Below, piece after piece: positions 53,523 to 60,537 of a stretch of 64,000 nucleotides of DNA. Both the position numbers and the translations under genes were made by a program. Below the pieces are notes generated by a model. That model was not told the origin of the DNA and did not search any database. It saw nothing but the letters and a program-made list of their open reading frames with translations. Every line of letters begins with the position of its first letter. The stretch's first letter is position 1. The stretch is from Acidovorax sp. (GTDB lineage: Bacteria > Pseudomonadota > Gammaproteobacteria > Burkholderiales > Burkholderiaceae_C). Where the stretch lies: assembly GCA_031277855.1 (NCBI GenBank), contig JAITLO010000047.1, positions 25,054-89,053 on the forward strand, written 5' to 3'.

Positions 53523-53538
53523 CAATGGGCGTAGGCAT

Positions 53539-53570
53539 GAAAAAACCCCTGGGCCGGGGCCACAGGGGTT
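53539..53570 (-). terminator. Terminator of the dctQ-dctM operon
   Basis: AACCCCTG/CAGGGGTT stem with a GC-rich loop, followed on the minus strand by a T run of six. Confidence 0.88.
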
Positions 53571-53598
53571 GAGGAGGGTGACCGGTGTCGGTCTGGAT

Positions 53599-55377
53599 TT
53601 ACTTGGCCTTGGAGTCGCTTTGCAGCGCGTCTTGCATGGCCTTGAGCGGGTCGTCTTCGGTGGTGGGGGCGGCCTCGGGCGTGGCTTCCGGTGCGGCATC
53701 CACAAAGGGATTTTCGAAGTCTATGGGCGCGGCCATGTCGGACTCCATCTGCTCGCGCACCTTGTCCAGGTCGTAGTCCACCTTCTCGTCCAGGCCGCTG
53801 GAGACAATGCCCGGGAAGGCAATGATCAGGCCCACCATCAGCAGCTGAATGACCAGGAAGGGAATGGCACCCATATAGATCTGCGTCGTGGTCACCGGGG
53901 CAATGCGTTGCTTGGTCACCTTGTCGGTGTATTCCTTGTCCGGGGCCACCGAGCGCAGGAAGAACAGCGCAAAGCCAAAGGGTGGGTGCATGAAGGAGGT
54001 TTGCATATTTACCGCCAGCAGCACGCCGAACCACACCAGGTCAATGCCCAGCTTGTCGGCCACCGGAGCCAGCAGCGGCACGACGATGAAGGACAGCTCG
54101 AAGAAGTCCAGGAAGAAGGCCAGCACGAACACCATGATGTTCACGACGATCAAAAAGCCCAGCTGGCCACCGGGCAGACCGGCCAGCAAATGCTCCACCC
54201 ACAGCGGGCCATCCACGCCCTGGAAGGTCAGGCCGAACATGGTGGCGCCGATCAGGATGAACAGCACAAAGCACGACAGCTTGGTGGTGCCCACCATGGC
54301 CTGGCGCAGCAGCTGCAAGTCCAGGCGCTTGCGCAGCAAGGCCAGGATGATGGCGCCCAGGGCGCCCATGGCACCGCCCTCGGTGGGGGTGGCAATGCCC
54401 AGGAAGATGGTGCCCAGCACCAGGAAGATCAGCAGCAGCGGCGGGATCAGCACAAAGGTGACTTTTTCAGCCACTTGCGAGAGCAGGCCCATGCGGGTGA
54501 TGCGGTTGATGGACGCCGCCACAAAGGCCAGGGCCACGCCAAAGCACATGGCAAAGACAATGGTCTCATCGGTGGCTACTTTCTCCACCACCTCGCCGGA
54601 CAGCCAGGTGTGGATGGCCTCCATATGGTGGGCCGCGAAGATGGACACGCCCACGCACAAAATGGTGAGCACCAGCAGAGAAGGCAGACCGGAGGAGCCG
54701 TCTTTTTCCTTCAGGCTGCGCGCCTCGGGGGGCAGGGCCGGCACCAGGGAAGGCTTGAAGATGGCCAGTGCAAAAATCAAGAGCATATACATGCCCACCA
54801 GCATGAAGCCGGGGACAAAAGCGCCCTTGTACAGATCGCCCACGCTGCGGCCCAGCTGGTCGGCCAGCACAATCAGCACCAGCGAGGGCGGAATGATTTG
54901 CGCCAGCGTGCCCGAGGCCGCAATCACGCCAGAGGCAATGCGCCGGTCATAGCCGTAGCGCAGCATGATGGGCAGCGAGATCAAACCCATGGAGATCACC
55001 GAAGCGGCCACCACGCCGGTGGTGGCGGCCAGCATGGCGCCCACCAAGATCACGGCAATCGCCACGCCACCGCGAATGGGGCCGAACAGCTGGCCCACGG
55101 TGTCGAGCAAGTCCTCGGCCATGCCGCTGCGCTCCAGTATCAGCCCCATCAGCGTGAAGAAGGGAATCGCCAGCAGCGTCTCGTTTTGCATGATGCCGTA
55201 GATGCGCAACGGCAGCGCCTGCATCAGGGCCTCGGGCAGCACGCCCAGCTCGATACCGACCACGGCAAAAAACAGCCCGCAGGCGCCCAGGCTGAATGCC
55301 ACCGGGAAGCCCAGCAGCAAAAAGAAAATCAGGCCCGCGAACATGATCGGGGCCATATTGTTGGCAAGGAATTCCAT
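53599..55377 (-). CDS. dctM: TRAP transporter large membrane subunit DctM
   Basis: 592 residues, longer than the usual 425-450. The conserved N-terminal motif GIMQNETLLAIPFFTLMGLI, the GTLAQIIPPSLVLIVLADQL loop and later GTIFLGIATPTEGGAMGALG are clear, with 12 or more membrane helices. The excess comes from an insert between the two halves (about 225-290) and an acidic, Ala/Pro-rich C-terminal tail (about 530-592). Long DctM forms are typical of TakP-like TRAP systems, which agrees with the two DctP genes nearby. GGGAG site before ATG 55377. Operon with dctQ, 17 bp upstream. Confidence 0.92.
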   Translation of the reverse strand: MEFLANNMAPIMFAGLIFFLLLGFPVAFSLGACGLFFAVVGIELGVLPEALMQALPLRIYGIMQNETLLAIPFFTLMGLILERSGMAEDLLDTVGQLFGPIRGGVAIAVILVGAMLAATTGVVAASVISMGLISLPIMLRYGYDRRIASGVIAASGTLAQIIPPSLVLIVLADQLGRSVGDLYKGAFVPGFMLVGMYMLLIFALAIFKPSLVPALPPEARSLKEKDGSSGLPSLLVLTILCVGVSIFAAHHMEAIHTWLSGEVVEKVATDETIVFAMCFGVALAFVAASINRITRMGLLSQVAEKVTFVLIPPLLLIFLVLGTIFLGIATPTEGGAMGALGAIILALLRKRLDLQLLRQAMVGTTKLSCFVLFILIGATMFGLTFQGVDGPLWVEHLLAGLPGGQLGFLIVVNIMVFVLAFFLDFFELSFIVVPLLAPVADKLGIDLVWFGVLLAVNMQTSFMHPPFGFALFFLRSVAPDKEYTDKVTKQRIAPVTTTQIYMGAIPFLVIQLLMVGLIIAFPGIVSSGLDEKVDYDLDKVREQMESDMAAPIDFENPFVDAAPEATPEAAPTTEDDPLKAMQDALQSDSKAK

Positions 55378-55394
55378 TGCAGTGTCTCCCGCGC

Positions 55395-56006
55395 TCAGGC
55401 GTGCTTGGCGCTGTTGCGCGCGGCTTCTTCTTCGGCTTTGCGTATGGCTTCGGCCAGCGCTTCTTCGGCGGTTTTCTCCACGATCTTGACCGTGGGGTCA
55501 TCGATCAGGCCCATCAAAAAGGCAATACGCTTGATGAATTCCGAGACGCCCTGCAGCAGCAGCAGGCCAAAGCCCAGCGGCATCATCAGGTAGACGGGCC
55601 AGCGGATCAGGCCGCCAGCGTTGCTGGACATCTCACCGCTGTTCCAGGCCTGTAGAAAAAACGGCGTGCCGTAACGCAGCACCACCACGCACATGGGCAT
55701 GAGGAACAGGGCAAAGCCCAACACATCAATCCACACCCGGGTGCGCAGCGACAGCTTGGCATTGAGCACGTCCACCTTCACATGCTCTTTTTCCAGCAAG
55801 GTATAGCCGGCCGCCAGCAGGAAAGAGGCTGCGAACAAATACCACTGCACTTCCAGAAAGGCGTTGGAGCTGGTGTGAAAGACTTTTCGCACGACCGCGT
55901 TGATACCGCTGATGACGGTGGCTGCCAGGATCAGCCAAATAACGTAGCGGCCCACCAGCGCGTTGAGCCGGTCTATGCCTCTGGAAAGCTTGAGTAAAGC
56001 CTGCAT
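55395..56006 (-). CDS. dctQ: TRAP transporter small membrane subunit DctQ
   Basis: 203 residues, four membrane helices. DctQ pattern: VIWLILAATVISGINAVVRK, then LEVQWYLFAASFLLAAGYTL and HVKVDVLNAKLSLRTRVWID. C-terminal tail of about 40 residues is charged and Ala-rich. CGGAG site before ATG 56006. First gene of the dctQM pair. Confidence 0.9.
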   Translation of the reverse strand: MQALLKLSRGIDRLNALVGRYVIWLILAATVISGINAVVRKVFHTSSNAFLEVQWYLFAASFLLAAGYTLLEKEHVKVDVLNAKLSLRTRVWIDVLGFALFLMPMCVVVLRYGTPFFLQAWNSGEMSSNAGGLIRWPVYLMMPLGFGLLLLQGVSEFIKRIAFLMGLIDDPTVKIVEKTAEEALAEAIRKAEEEAARNSAKHA

Positions 56007-56258
56007 GTTGTCTCCGAATAATGGCGAAGCGCAAAGCCCACGGCCTGACGTGCCAGTGGTGGGTGCACTGACATGCCAAGCCGCAATACGCTTACGAAGG
56101 CGCGATTCTACGGAGCACTCTCGGTGGTTTCTGACGGCTGCGTGACGGTGGATTCCCTAGTTGCAGCATGCGTTTGCTGCTATTGAATATGGAGCATTAA
56201 GGGTTAACGCTGAGGCTTGACGCCCGTCATTTCCCCTCGCCAGGCGGAGCAAGGCACG

Positions 56259-56750
56259 CTATGGCAGCTGTGGATGCAGGCGTGCCAGATGTTGCAGCAG
56301 CCCGTTGCAGGCGTCTTCCACCAGATCCAGCACCTTCTCAAAACCGTCGCTGCCGCCGTAATAGGGATCGGGCACGGTGGTGCTGCGGTGCTGGCTGCAG
56401 AACTGGGGCAACAGGTGCAGCTTGTGCTGCAGGGCCGGAGGGCAGAGTTGCTCCAGCCGGGCGAGGTTTTGCAGGTCCATGGCCAAGATCAGCGCATGGC
56501 GGCGAAAGTCATCGCTTTGAACTTGGCGTGCACGCAGGTCTGACAGGTCATAGCCGCGCCGCAGCGCATGCTGCTGCGCCCGGGCATCGGGGGCCTCGCC
56601 CACGTGGTAGCCATGGGTGCCGCAAGACTCCACTGTGACCCACTGCTGCCAGCTGCGCTCGGCAATGCGGGCACGCAGCACGCCATGGGCTGTGGGGCTG
56701 CGGCAGATATTGCCCATGCACACCATAAGCAATGAAACGCTTGTATCCAT
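56259..56750 (-). CDS. Low-molecular-weight protein-tyrosine phosphatase
   Basis: 163 residues from ATG 56750, with a CTGGAG site; an in-frame upstream start would add 11 residues. The P-loop VCMGNICRSP has the nucleophile C11 and R17 (C-x5-R). The general acid is in VPDPYYGG near residue 120. Cytoplasmic; in some species it acts on tyrosine kinases of polysaccharide export, but none is nearby. It is the last chromosomal gene before the prophage. Confidence 0.93.
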   Translation of the reverse strand: MDTSVSLLMVCMGNICRSPTAHGVLRARIAERSWQQWVTVESCGTHGYHVGEAPDARAQQHALRRGYDLSDLRARQVQSDDFRRHALILAMDLQNLARLEQLCPPALQHKLHLLPQFCSQHRSTTVPDPYYGGSDGFEKVLDLVEDACNGLLQHLARLHPQLP

Positions 56751-56783
56751 GCGGGCTCCAGAAGGCTGTACCCTAATTGTCAC

Positions 56784-56816
56784 CTTATTTGTGCCATATC
56801 TAGGGGTGTGGATAAG
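56784..56816. other. Presumed left prophage boundary region
   Basis: Short gap between the phosphatase gene and the integrase stop. An attachment core should lie here or slightly to either side, since integrase genes of this type end next to attL. The core cannot be defined without the other end of the element; no tRNA gene is at this place. Confidence 0.35.
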
Positions 56817-57896
56817 TCAGGATACGCGCACTCGAAGCGGCTCCACTCCGCGTGGGTCAGCGTAGATGTTCGCCGCCTTTTCTGTGGTGTGGCCAAGCAG
56901 AGCCTTGGTGTCCACATTCCCCTGGGTCATATAGATGCGTTTGCTCAGGGAGCGGATCTCGTGGAAGGTCGGCGGGTGCTCACCAGTAATGCCGGCCAGC
57001 TCCCGGGCTTCGGTGAATGCCTTGGATATGCGGTCGCGGAAAACCGCACTCCCAGCCTTCACGTCGGCGCGATAGCTTCGACGGTGGTGGATTACATGCT
57101 TGCTGACCACGTTGGACCGGCATGCGGCCAGTGCTTCAGCCAATGTCATGTCCATGGCATCCATCCGCAGGGATAGCGGGATTTCCAGCCAGATTCCAGT
57201 TTTTGACCGGTTGATGGTTAGGTATTCCTTGCCGATAGCTTTGCGCTCAAGCTTTGATAGGGTGTCCCTGTCCATTCCAGAAAGCAGGGCCACCAGCATT
57301 GCACCAGGCAGCCAGTCTGCAGCGTCCGCAGCTACGGCCAGAATCTCCTTGAACTGATCGAGCGTCAGGCGCTTGCGCTCTGTTTTCACGTCCGGCTTAG
57401 ATGTTGGCTCAACAGGGTTGAGGTCCATCCACCCAAGGGCCCTGCCACGGTTGCAAACTGCAAACAGCCTAGAGCGCAATGCCTGGGCCTGGCGCTTGCG
57501 TCCACCAGCCACCTCGTCCTCGATAAATTTGGCGCAGTGTGCGACAGTCAGTCCGCCGCACGCGATGTGACCAATCGCGTTGCGGATCTTCTTGTCGAGT
57601 GAGCGCATGCTCTTTGCTGTGTTGTAAACCTCGCTGACAGGTATCTTGTCCAGCAAATCCGCAATCGTGTGATCTTTCCCTTGGATTCGTTCAAGCAGCG
57701 TGGGTTTGTCAGCGAGGACAAATGCCAAAGCTTCATTGGCTTCCCGTTTTGCTTGAGCGAGCGTAACGCGGCCAATAGACAGCTCTTTGCCGTCGACGGG
57801 GTTGCGCCAAACAAAATAGCCTGGCCTCGGTTCGCGCAGCCCGGTGGGCCAATCGCGCCGGGATCTGTCTCTTGGACGTGCAGCCATGTCATGCAA
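56817..57896 (-). CDS. int: Prophage tyrosine integrase (lambda type)
   Basis: 359 residues. N-terminal arm-type DNA-binding domain (about 14-58, GLREPRPGYFVWRNPVDGK), core-binding domain (about 75-160) and catalytic domain. All six catalytic residues are visible: R210 (GMDRDTL), K232 (RSKTG), H312 and R315 (FHEIRSL), H336 (LLGHT) and Y345 (NIY). Start ATG 57896 overlaps the excisionase-like gene by 8 bp; ATG 57887 is an alternative. Catalyses integration and excision at att sites. The nearest phage gene to the boundary. Confidence 0.93.
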   Translation of the reverse strand: MHDMAARPRDRSRRDWPTGLREPRPGYFVWRNPVDGKELSIGRVTLAQAKREANEALAFVLADKPTLLERIQGKDHTIADLLDKIPVSEVYNTAKSMRSLDKKIRNAIGHIACGGLTVAHCAKFIEDEVAGGRKRQAQALRSRLFAVCNRGRALGWMDLNPVEPTSKPDVKTERKRLTLDQFKEILAVAADAADWLPGAMLVALLSGMDRDTLSKLERKAIGKEYLTINRSKTGIWLEIPLSLRMDAMDMTLAEALAACRSNVVSKHVIHHRRSYRADVKAGSAVFRDRISKAFTEARELAGITGEHPPTFHEIRSLSKRIYMTQGNVDTKALLGHTTEKAANIYADPRGVEPLRVRVS

Positions 57897-58098
57897 CCTT
57901 TCTCAATCTGTCGACAAGAGTCGGGCGCCGACAGGGGTCAATGGGGCGCGCATCTTCCTGGACATAGTAGGACTTACCGACTTTCACGGGCAGCGGATCA
58001 ATCCGACCTTCACGCACCATCTTGCGTAGCGTCCAAAGACTAGGCGCGGGGTCGAAAGCCGCAGCAGCCCAAGCCAGCAGGGTGACTCGTTTGCTCAT
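57889..58098 (-). CDS. Excisionase-like small DNA-binding protein
   Basis: 69 residues, overlapping the integrase start. A helix-turn-helix-like N-terminal part (LLAWAAAAFDPAPSLWTLRK) followed by VREGRIDPLPVKVGKSYYVQ is the winged-helix pattern of lambda Xis/AlpA-type excisionases. Overlap with int suggests coupled synthesis. Low sequence specificity of the family leaves some doubt. Confidence 0.75.
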   Translation of the reverse strand: MSKRVTLLAWAAAAFDPAPSLWTLRKMVREGRIDPLPVKVGKSYYVQEDARPIDPCRRPTLVDRLRKVA

Positions 58099-58109
58099 AT
58101 TCGTTCACT

Positions 58110-58140
58110 TAAAAAAGAAACCCCGCTCAATGGCGGGGCT
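58110..58140 (-). terminator. Terminator between phage early genes and xis-int
   Basis: CCCCGC/GCGGGG stem with a 6-nt loop, followed on the minus strand by a T-rich run. It would limit int expression from the upstream operon. Confidence 0.8.
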
Positions 58141-58189
58141 GGTTGTAGGGGTCTGGGTAGGGCGCTCGCTTGTCGCGGCGCTGACGGGC

Positions 58190-58558
58190 TTATTGCTGGG
58201 TCATGGCCGCAATGGCATCTGCAATGTCGTGTTTCAATGCCGAACCCACGCGATAGCGATCAGCCTTCAAGCTGCAGGCTGCGAGCGTATTTACGCGGCG
58301 CTTCCAATCTTCCAACACACCAGCCGTCAGCGGCGCGCGCTGAGCCTGTGCTGCCGTGATGATGTTATGGGCGCATGCCCGGGCAATCTCGCGCGCGAAT
58401 TCAAGCTCCTGCACGCGGGCATGCAGGCGGCGAAGCTCGGCAGCGGACGGCTTCAGCTCATCCACTATCTCCGGCAGCATAAGGCCCCCATACCGCTCCA
58501 GTATGGAGTCGATGGCATCCGCGCAGCGCAGCGCCTCGGGTTGCTGTGCTTGGGTCAT
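58190..58558 (-). CDS. Hypothetical phage protein (122 aa)
   Basis: 122 residues from ATG 58558, which has a GTGAGGAAA site. Helical and charged: ADAIDSILERYGGLMLPEIV, then a long helix from AAELRRLHARVQELEFAREI that may be a coiled coil. No family recognised. Its start overlaps the stop of the next upstream gene by 4 bp. Confidence 0.7.
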   Translation of the reverse strand: MTQAQQPEALRCADAIDSILERYGGLMLPEIVDELKPSAAELRRLHARVQELEFAREIARACAHNIITAAQAQRAPLTAGVLEDWKRRVNTLAACSLKADRYRVGSALKHDIADAIAAMTQQ

Positions 58559-58791
58559 TTCCTCACGTCCTTCAAAATTGGTGTCGATGGCTCTGCGCCT
58601 TCTGGCTTTCCGTCCCCGCAGTGCGGGCACCAGTGCGTGCCATGGCCTGGTTCATCTGGGTTCTCGGTGTAGCCCGCCATGGCCGCGCCGGGCAGCAGGG
58701 TTGTTCCGTCTGGACTATGAATGTGAGGGCCAATGCCGTACAGCGGAAAGCATGGCGCTCCGTCAGGATCGGTGCAAATTTCGCAGCTCAC
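58555..58791 (-). CDS. Hypothetical phage protein with possible zinc site (78 aa)
   Basis: 78 residues from a GTG at 58791 with a GGGAGGG site 6 nt upstream; a longer TTG start is less likely. Two Cys pairs, CEIC near the N terminus and CPHC near residue 55, could bind zinc. No family recognised. Overlaps both neighbours, as is usual in this operon. Confidence 0.6.
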   Translation of the reverse strand: MSCEICTDPDGAPCFPLYGIGPHIHSPDGTTLLPGAAMAGYTENPDEPGHGTHWCPHCGDGKPEGAEPSTPILKDVRK

Positions 58792-59071
58792 TGCTGGCCC
58801 TCCCTTTGTTGCGCTCAATGCGCCACATCAAATCTTCATCGTTCTGGAATTCGCAAACTGGGTACATCTTGAATAGACGCTCCAACTCTTCTCCCTCGAT
58901 AGCCTCGCCATTGCAGGCCCATTCCCAGATTGCCCTTGACGGTCCAAAGCCTCTTGCGCGGTCATTCCCGCTAACATGCACTCGTAGAAGTTGTGTTTTC
59001 ACGCAACTAACTTGAATGCCATAGAGATCGCACTCATGGGTCTGAATTCGCTTTGCATAAAGCGTTTTCAC
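58763..59071 (-). CDS. Hypothetical phage protein (102 aa)
   Basis: 102 residues from a GTG at 59071 whose codon overlaps the previous stop (GTGA). AGGAGGG site. Contains CDLYGIQVSCVKTQLLRVHV and GEAIEGEELERLFKMYPVCE. No family recognised; overlaps the next gene by 29 bp. Confidence 0.6.
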   Translation of the reverse strand: MKTLYAKRIQTHECDLYGIQVSCVKTQLLRVHVSGNDRARGFGPSRAIWEWACNGEAIEGEELERLFKMYPVCEFQNDEDLMWRIERNKGRASSELRNLHRS

Positions 59072-59397
59072 TGCTGGCCCTCCTGCGCCTGGGCGCGCTG
59101 TGCCAGTTTGCTGCCCGCATATGCGTAATTTCTGCCGCCAAGGTGCACCAAGTCAGGCTCTGCAGTTGGTGACCATATGCAGAGGCCGTAGGCGTCAACA
59201 TGCTGCCCTTGAGAAATCCAGGCATGCACTGCAGGCCAGAATGGTGATTTCTCGGACGGCTGCTTTACCCACGGAATTTCTGTGTTGGGGTCAACTGCCG
59301 ACGGGCCGCAGTACGGGTGCATTTCAAAGGTCCAGATTCGGCCATTCTTGTCTTTGAGGCGCCGCACCGGGCCGCCTTGCAGGATATGGATAGCCAT
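59068..59397 (-). CDS. Hypothetical phage protein (109 aa)
   Basis: 109 residues from ATG 59397, with a strong GGGGGAG site. Begins MAIHILQGGPVRRLKDKNGR and has FEMHPYCGPSAVDPNTEIPW. No family recognised. Start overlaps the previous stop by 1 bp (TGATG), so translation is likely coupled. Confidence 0.65.
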   Translation of the reverse strand: MAIHILQGGPVRRLKDKNGRIWTFEMHPYCGPSAVDPNTEIPWVKQPSEKSPFWPAVHAWISQGQHVDAYGLCIWSPTAEPDLVHLGGRNYAYAGSKLAQRAQAQEGQQ

Positions 59398-59621
59398 CAC
59401 TCCCCCTTGTGCGCTGCTGCGCGCTGTGCGTTGTTGGCTTGGTCGGCAGCAGTCTCGGCGGCCTCTTTCGACCGCCATCGGCGCGGCTCCCCACTCTTCC
59501 CGAGCATTGTTTCCAGGCTGCGGAATGCCGCTTCATTGCTTCGCATGAGCTTCCAGTAGCTTCCCCTGACCCTTTGCACTTCAACAGGCCCCCAGGGGCC
59601 GATAGAGCTTTTTGGGGCCAT
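59397..59621 (-). CDS. Hypothetical phage protein (74 aa)
   Basis: 74 residues from ATG 59621 (a GTG three bases earlier is possible). Basic, with YWKLMRSNEAAFRSLETMLG. Coupled to both neighbours by 1-bp TGATG overlaps. No family recognised. Confidence 0.6.
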   Translation of the reverse strand: MAPKSSIGPWGPVEVQRVRGSYWKLMRSNEAAFRSLETMLGKSGEPRRWRSKEAAETAADQANNAQRAAAHKGE

Positions 59622-60490
59622 CACGCACCCCCTTGTGCTGCCTGGGCAGCGATAGCGGCGCGCGCGTCCTTCTCCACGCAGTACAGCTGCAGTAGCTCGT
59701 CCACCACGGCGGTGTCGCCGGCATACCAGCGCTGGCCCATCTCTGTGATGTGGTATTCCAATTGGCGCAGCATTTCGGAGTGGCCCGGCGCGGCTCGCTT
59801 CAATTCGCGCTGCGCCTGCCCCAGAAGCCCGCGATAGTCCACCTTCATGCCTGTGTGTTTTTCAGCGAGAAGCGCGGGCTTTGGTGCATCCTGCCCCTCT
59901 TGCGCTGCGGGCGCACCTGCTGCCGTGGTGGCGGCAAGCGCGGCGCGGGCCTTCCATGCGAGCCACGCAAAGTAGGCTTCAAGCGACGGGTAGTCTCCGT
60001 TGTCATATCGCTGCAGGTGGCAATTGCGGATAGCCTGCACAGCCGTATCAGATTCGCCGCAATCCATCGCACGCAGCTTTTCAGTGATGAACATTTGTTC
60101 AAACGCCTCGCGTTCATCGGGTTCCGCCTGGTCCGCCGGCACTCCCTCTGCGGGGTGTGCTGCAAGCATGGCGGCTGCTAACAATCTGCTGACGTCATCG
60201 AGAGTGTCCATATCAGATTGAGCCCACCCTCCATCGCCGGCAAATGACGCAAGAGAATTCAAAATGCGCGTCAAAAGCGCTACCTCCACCGGCACGGCGG
60301 CCTGCGCTGCCAGGGGTGCGGCAGGCTCTGCAATCTGGTGCAGGCAGGGCGAGCCAATCGCTTCCAGCAGCTCGCGTTTGCGCTGTTCTGTGATGTCGCG
60401 CGCGGCCCGTGTGTTGTCTGCGGATACGCCGCCCTCGACGAAAGCGGCAGATGCCAGTGCATCGATGGCCAGGGTGATCTTGTCTTGCAT
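59621..60490 (-). CDS. Hypothetical phage protein (289 aa)
   Basis: 289 residues from ATG 60490, preceded by TTGGAG. Ala-rich, mostly helical, with linker-like Ala/Pro stretches (about residues 60-70 and 190-210) that split it into three parts: DKITLAIDALASAAFVEGGV, EAFEQMFITEKLRAMDCGES with a Trp-containing helix (YFAWLAWKARAA), and MLRQLEYHITEMGQRWYAGD. Looks like fused small phage domains. No function assigned. Confidence 0.65.
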   Translation of the reverse strand: MQDKITLAIDALASAAFVEGGVSADNTRAARDITEQRKRELLEAIGSPCLHQIAEPAAPLAAQAAVPVEVALLTRILNSLASFAGDGGWAQSDMDTLDDVSRLLAAAMLAAHPAEGVPADQAEPDEREAFEQMFITEKLRAMDCGESDTAVQAIRNCHLQRYDNGDYPSLEAYFAWLAWKARAALAATTAAGAPAAQEGQDAPKPALLAEKHTGMKVDYRGLLGQAQRELKRAAPGHSEMLRQLEYHITEMGQRWYAGDTAVVDELLQLYCVEKDARAAIAAQAAQGGA

Positions 60491-60507
60491 GTCGCGCTCC
60501 AAGAATG

Positions 60508-60533
60508 AAGAAAGCCCGCGCTGTGCGGGCCTG
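60508..60533 (-). terminator. Possible weak terminator after the methyltransferase gene
   Basis: GCCCGC/GCGGGC stem with a 5-nt loop and a short T/C-rich tail on the minus strand. Confidence 0.45.
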
Positions 60534-60537
60534 GGTG

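Larger units (their letters stand above)
53175..53598. other. Gap upstream of nhaA
   Basis: 424 bp with no supported gene. It holds the dctM terminator (53539-53570), a degenerate 12-nt tandem repeat (53475-53522) and, toward 53350, the presumed nhaA promoter. The frame of nhaA stays open to 53360, which is not enough to call it coding. Confidence 0.4.

Noticed and set aside
53494..55593. A rightward 699-codon frame over dctM
   Set aside because: His/Gln-rich shadow of a clear membrane protein gene with its own ribosome site and terminator.
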